Shown here: positions 61,600-64,000 of the stretch, in pieces | How positions within the stretch are numbered: the stretch's first letter is position 1 | Layout of the letters: the number at the start of each line of letters is the position of its first letter | Origin: CAIWHR01 sp040007035 | GTDB taxonomy: Bacteria > Pseudomonadota > Gammaproteobacteria > Burkholderiales > Casimicrobiaceae | DNA: 64,000 bases | Direction of reading: 5' to 3' | Assembly (NCBI GenBank): GCA_040007035.1 | Contig: JBDTVU010000003.1 | Coordinates: 12,757 to 76,756, forward strand | The notes under the pieces: generated by a model | Told to the model about the DNA's origin: nothing | Databases searched by the model: none | The model's input: the letters and a program-made list of their open reading frames with translations, nothing else | Position numbers and translations under genes: made by a program

Positions 61600-62118
61600 A
61601 TGAGCGCCACTCCCGTCCGTCCGTGGGTCAGCTACCCGCTGCAGGCCGTCTGCTATGCGGCGTTCATGGCGGTCGTCGGCTATTTCGCGACGTCGCCCGC
61701 GTACGTCCACCTGCCGGCGGGCGATGCGCTGGTCAAGCTCTCGTTCCAGCACGCGGGACAGCGCAAGGAGGCGTGCCGCGAGCGCGGCGCCGAGGAACTC
61801 GCCAAGCTCGCGCCCAACATGCGTTCCGCGCAGGTGTGCCCGCGCGAGCGCGCGAGCGTGGCCGTCGAGATCGAGATGGACGGCAAGCCGCTGTTCTCCG
61901 TCGTCGCGCCGCCGTCCGGGCTGTCGAAGGACGGCGCGTCGACCGTGTACCGCCGCGTCGCCGTGCCGGCCGGCACCCACCGCTTCGTCGCGAAGATGAA
62001 GGACACGGTCGACGGCGGCTTCGGCGCCGTCACCGAGCACGCGCAGGACCTCGCGCCAGGCCGCGTGCTGGTGATCGACTTCGACGCCAAATCGGGCGGC
62101 TGGGTGTTCCGCGTCTAG
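61600..62118 (+). CDS. Membrane-anchored protein of unknown function between the two cytochrome b fusions
   Basis: A 172-residue protein with one N-terminal helix (about 12-30, LQAVCYAAFMAVVGYFATSP) and a periplasmic-type beta-rich domain. Two cysteines lie in RKEACRERGAEE and SAQVCPRERASV. A later VYRRVAVPAGTHRFVAKMKD and VLVIDFDAKSGGWVFRV look like an immunoglobulin- or FixH-like sandwich. I do not recognise a family. It starts 10 bp after the first fusion and ends 75 bp before the second, so it is very likely a partner of the cytochromes. Confidence 0.75.
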   Translation: MSATPVRPWVSYPLQAVCYAAFMAVVGYFATSPAYVHLPAGDALVKLSFQHAGQRKEACRERGAEELAKLAPNMRSAQVCPRERASVAVEIEMDGKPLFSVVAPPSGLSKDGASTVYRRVAVPAGTHRFVAKMKDTVDGGFGAVTEHAQDLAPGRVLVIDFDAKSGGWVFRV

Positions 62119-62193
62119 GCGGACCTTCGTCGCGCAGGCATTTCGCGACTGTCAACGCACGTCAACGCGGGCTCCCGCCGCTGACATCGGCCG

Positions 62194-63843
62194 ATGGACG
62201 GATCGACAACCGCAACGGCGCCCGGCGCCGGACCCGCTCCCGCGCTTGCGGCCTTGCTGACCCGCGTCGAGACCGCGTTCGATCGCGCGTTCGGCCAGGC
62301 CGGCAATCCGTGGCGGCATCTCGGCGGCCTCGCGTTCTTCCTGTTCTGGATCGTCGCGGCCACTGGAATCTACGTCTACATCGGCTTTGACACCCGCGCC
62401 GACGGCGCGTGGAAATCGGTCGAGCGGATGTCGACGAATGCGTTTCCCGCCGGTTCGCTGACGCGCAGCCTGCACCGCTACGCGTCCGACGCGTTCGTGC
62501 TGGTGGCGCTCCTGCATCTTCTGCGCGAGTGGGTGCGCGGCCGCTACGCCCATTTCCGCCGCTACTCGTGGCTGACCGGTGTCGCCACCGTGTGGCTGCT
62601 GTTCGCGTCGGGCATCGGCGGCTTCTGGCTGGTGTGGGACCGGCTCGCGCAGTACAGCCTGATCGCAACCGCCGAGTGGCTCGACGCGCTGCCGGCGTTC
62701 GACGGCGCGCTGGTGCGCAACTTCATCGCGACCGGCGCCGTCAACGACCGCCTGTTCTCGCTGCTGATCTTCGTCCACATCGGGTTGCCGCTCGCGCTGC
62801 TGGCGACGATGTGGCTGCACCTGCAGCGGTTGTCGCGGCCGGCCTCGTCGCCGCCACGCGCACTCTCCTGGGGCACGCTCGGCACGCTGGTCCTGCTGTC
62901 GCTCGCGTGGCCGGTCGCGAGCGACGCCCCCGCCAATCTCGCGCTCGCCCCGGGCACGCTGGCGCTCGACTGGTTCTATCTCGCGCCGCACGCGTTCGCC
63001 GACCGCACGTCACAGCTCACATTGTGGCTCGTTGCCGGTGGATTCACGCTGCTGCTGGTCGCGCTGCCGTACCTTTCGCGCGCCGGGCGGGCGCCGCGGC
63101 CGGCCGCCGCCGTCGTCGCGCTGTCGAACTGCAACGGCTGCGCCCGCTGCTTCGCCGACTGCCCGTATGCCGCAGTCACGATGCAGCCGCGCACCGACGG
63201 CCGGCCGCATCTGCGACAGGCGGTCGTCGACGCGGACCTCTGCGCAGGCTGCGGCATTTGCGCCGGCGCCTGCCCGTCGTCGACGCCGTTCCGGTCAGTC
63301 GGCGACCTCATCACCGGCATCGACATGCCGCAATTGCCGATCGACGCGCTGCGCGCAACGCTGGAGGCCGCACTGGCGCGGATTGCCGGCGATGCCGCCG
63401 ACGTACCGACGGCGCCGCGGATCGTCGTGTTCGGTTGCCCGCCGCAGCGCGCGAGCGCCGATCTCGCCGCGATCGCCGACGCGCGGACGGCGGCCGTGTC
63501 GCTGCTTTGCGCGGCGCAATTGCCGCCGTCGTTCGTCGAGTACGCGCTGCGCGCCGGCGCCGACGGCGTGCTCGTCGCCGGCTGCCGCGACGGCGACTGC
63601 ACGTTCCGGCTCGGCAACCGCTGGACCGACGAGCGGCTGGCGGGCGCCCGCGAGCCGCATCTTCGCAGCGCCGTGCCGCCGGAGCGGGTCCGCATCGCAT
63701 GGGTAGGGCGCGACGATTCCGGGGCGCTGGCCGCGGCGCTCGACGCATTCCGCGCCGACCTCGCGCTCCACGCCGCGCGGACGATCGACGCGCCGCCGCC
63801 GAAACGATCGGAACAGGCCCATGTCGCCGCCCCGTCGCGCTGA
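62194..63843 (+). CDS. Cytochrome b (b6-like) fused to 2[4Fe-4S] ferredoxin and MvhD-like domain
   Basis: A 549-residue fusion. Residues 1-300 are a second diheme cytochrome b with His94/His108 and His195/His209, the same spacing as its neighbour, and similar helices (RSLHRYASDAFVLVALLHLL; FVHIGLPLALLATMWLHLQ). Residues about 305-375 carry two [4Fe-4S] motifs (CNGCARCFADCPYAAV; CAGCGICAGACPSS). The C-terminus (about 400-520) resembles the MvhD/FlpD domain that feeds heterodisulfide reductase HdrA (LLCAAQLPPSFVEYALRAGA, then DGVLVAGCRDGDCTFRLGNR). An HdrA-like partner is not in the window. The start is ATG 62194. Confidence 0.88.
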   Translation: MDGSTTATAPGAGPAPALAALLTRVETAFDRAFGQAGNPWRHLGGLAFFLFWIVAATGIYVYIGFDTRADGAWKSVERMSTNAFPAGSLTRSLHRYASDAFVLVALLHLLREWVRGRYAHFRRYSWLTGVATVWLLFASGIGGFWLVWDRLAQYSLIATAEWLDALPAFDGALVRNFIATGAVNDRLFSLLIFVHIGLPLALLATMWLHLQRLSRPASSPPRALSWGTLGTLVLLSLAWPVASDAPANLALAPGTLALDWFYLAPHAFADRTSQLTLWLVAGGFTLLLVALPYLSRAGRAPRPAAAVVALSNCNGCARCFADCPYAAVTMQPRTDGRPHLRQAVVDADLCAGCGICAGACPSSTPFRSVGDLITGIDMPQLPIDALRATLEAALARIAGDAADVPTAPRIVVFGCPPQRASADLAAIADARTAAVSLLCAAQLPPSFVEYALRAGADGVLVAGCRDGDCTFRLGNRWTDERLAGAREPHLRSAVPPERVRIAWVGRDDSGALAAALDAFRADLALHAARTIDAPPPKRSEQAHVAAPSR

Positions 63844-63967
63844 CCACCTCCACGGCGATTCCGCGCCCGCTCCCGACGGCGACCGGCGCCGCAACGCGCC
63901 TCTCCCGCCGCTGCGGCTCGCCATCCTGCTCACACCGCGGCCGGCACTCGCAGTACCATCGGCGGCG

Positions 63968-64000
63968 ATGACGCCCGACACCCGGCAATCCACGTCTCCG
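63968..64000 (+). CDS. Possible start of a gene cut by the window edge
   Basis: An ATG at 63968 begins an open frame (MTPDTRQSTS) that leaves the window, 125 bp after the last fusion gene. Only 11 codons are visible and no ribosome-binding site is convincing. The rest of 63844-64000 shows nothing definite. Confidence 0.2.
   Translation, partial: MTPDTRQSTSP

Noticed and set aside
62145..62170. FNR-type box before the second cytochrome b fusion
   Set aside because: The two GTCAA words here are direct repeats, not a palindrome, so they do not form a TTGAY-N4-RTCAA site.
59655..63843. Cytochrome bc1 or b6f complex
   Set aside because: The histidine spacing is b6-like, but there is no PEWY motif, no Rieske protein and no cytochrome c1 or f gene nearby.

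Overview
The window comes from a GC-rich, denitrifying, facultatively anaerobic proteobacterium. It is most likely a betaproteobacterium of the Rhodocyclales/Azoarcus/Accumulibacter type. This rests on gene content (nirS-type denitrification, a tripartite Bug-family binding protein, Na+-NQR, UbiUVT, Dnr) and not on any rRNA marker; no rRNA or tRNA gene was seen. Almost the whole window is chromosomal anaerobic energy metabolism. The only mobile DNA is a small REP-associated transposase unit near 39.7-41.1 kb.

Layout. 1-6.3 kb holds mixed accessory genes: a shortened TIGR03032-like protein, two solute-binding proteins, a LysR regulator beside DoxX, a DODA-type dioxygenase and an acetyltransferase. 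6.3-14.6 kb is a C4-dicarboxylate/fumarate respiration block: a DASS permease, dcuB, aspA and a Wolinella-type quinol:fumarate reductase frdCAB. 14.9-25.6 kb is a ferredoxin/2-oxoacid block. porA and porB, both on +, flank a minus-strand operon of fused nfnAB, a rubrerythrin-like gene, single-chain PFOR, a DHOD-like gene and ferredoxin. 25.7-38 kb holds NAD-malic enzyme, the complete nqrABCDEF with a CBS protein, apbE and nqrM, and a D-lactate dehydrogenase. 38-41 kb holds a UPF0149 protein, a Dnr-like regulator and the RAYT unit. 41-50.7 kb is the nitrite reductase / heme d1 cluster (nirS M C F DL G H J N, with nirE divergent). 50.8-56.8 kb holds a DUF2249 protein, ctaA and a CuA-type heme-copper oxidoreductase operon with ctaB and SCO. 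57-59.4 kb is ubiU-ubiV-ubiT. 59.7-63.8 kb holds two large cytochrome b fusion proteins with a small anchored protein between them.

How they fit. 2-Oxoacid:ferredoxin oxidoreductases supply reduced ferredoxin, and the Nfn fusion links it to NAD(P)H. NQR, D-lactate dehydrogenase and the cytochrome b fusions exchange electrons with the quinone pool. Fumarate reductase and the NirS/NO branch take them out. UbiUVT makes ubiquinone without O2. The catalytic subunit usually annotated as a b(o/a)3 oxidase lacks the active-site tyrosine, so I read it as a probable NO reductase completing NirS. Many of these units carry a TTGAY-N4-RTCAA-type box, and most have a -10-like hexamer 31-33 bp away (centre to centre). 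This is class II FNR/DNR architecture, and the window encodes a Dnr-like protein with the matching E-x-x-S-R recognition helix.

Most striking: two adjacent b6-like diheme cytochromes with identical heme-histidine spacing. One is fused to a plant-type ferredoxin plus flavin/NAD reductase. The other is fused to a 2[4Fe-4S] ferredoxin plus an MvhD-like domain.
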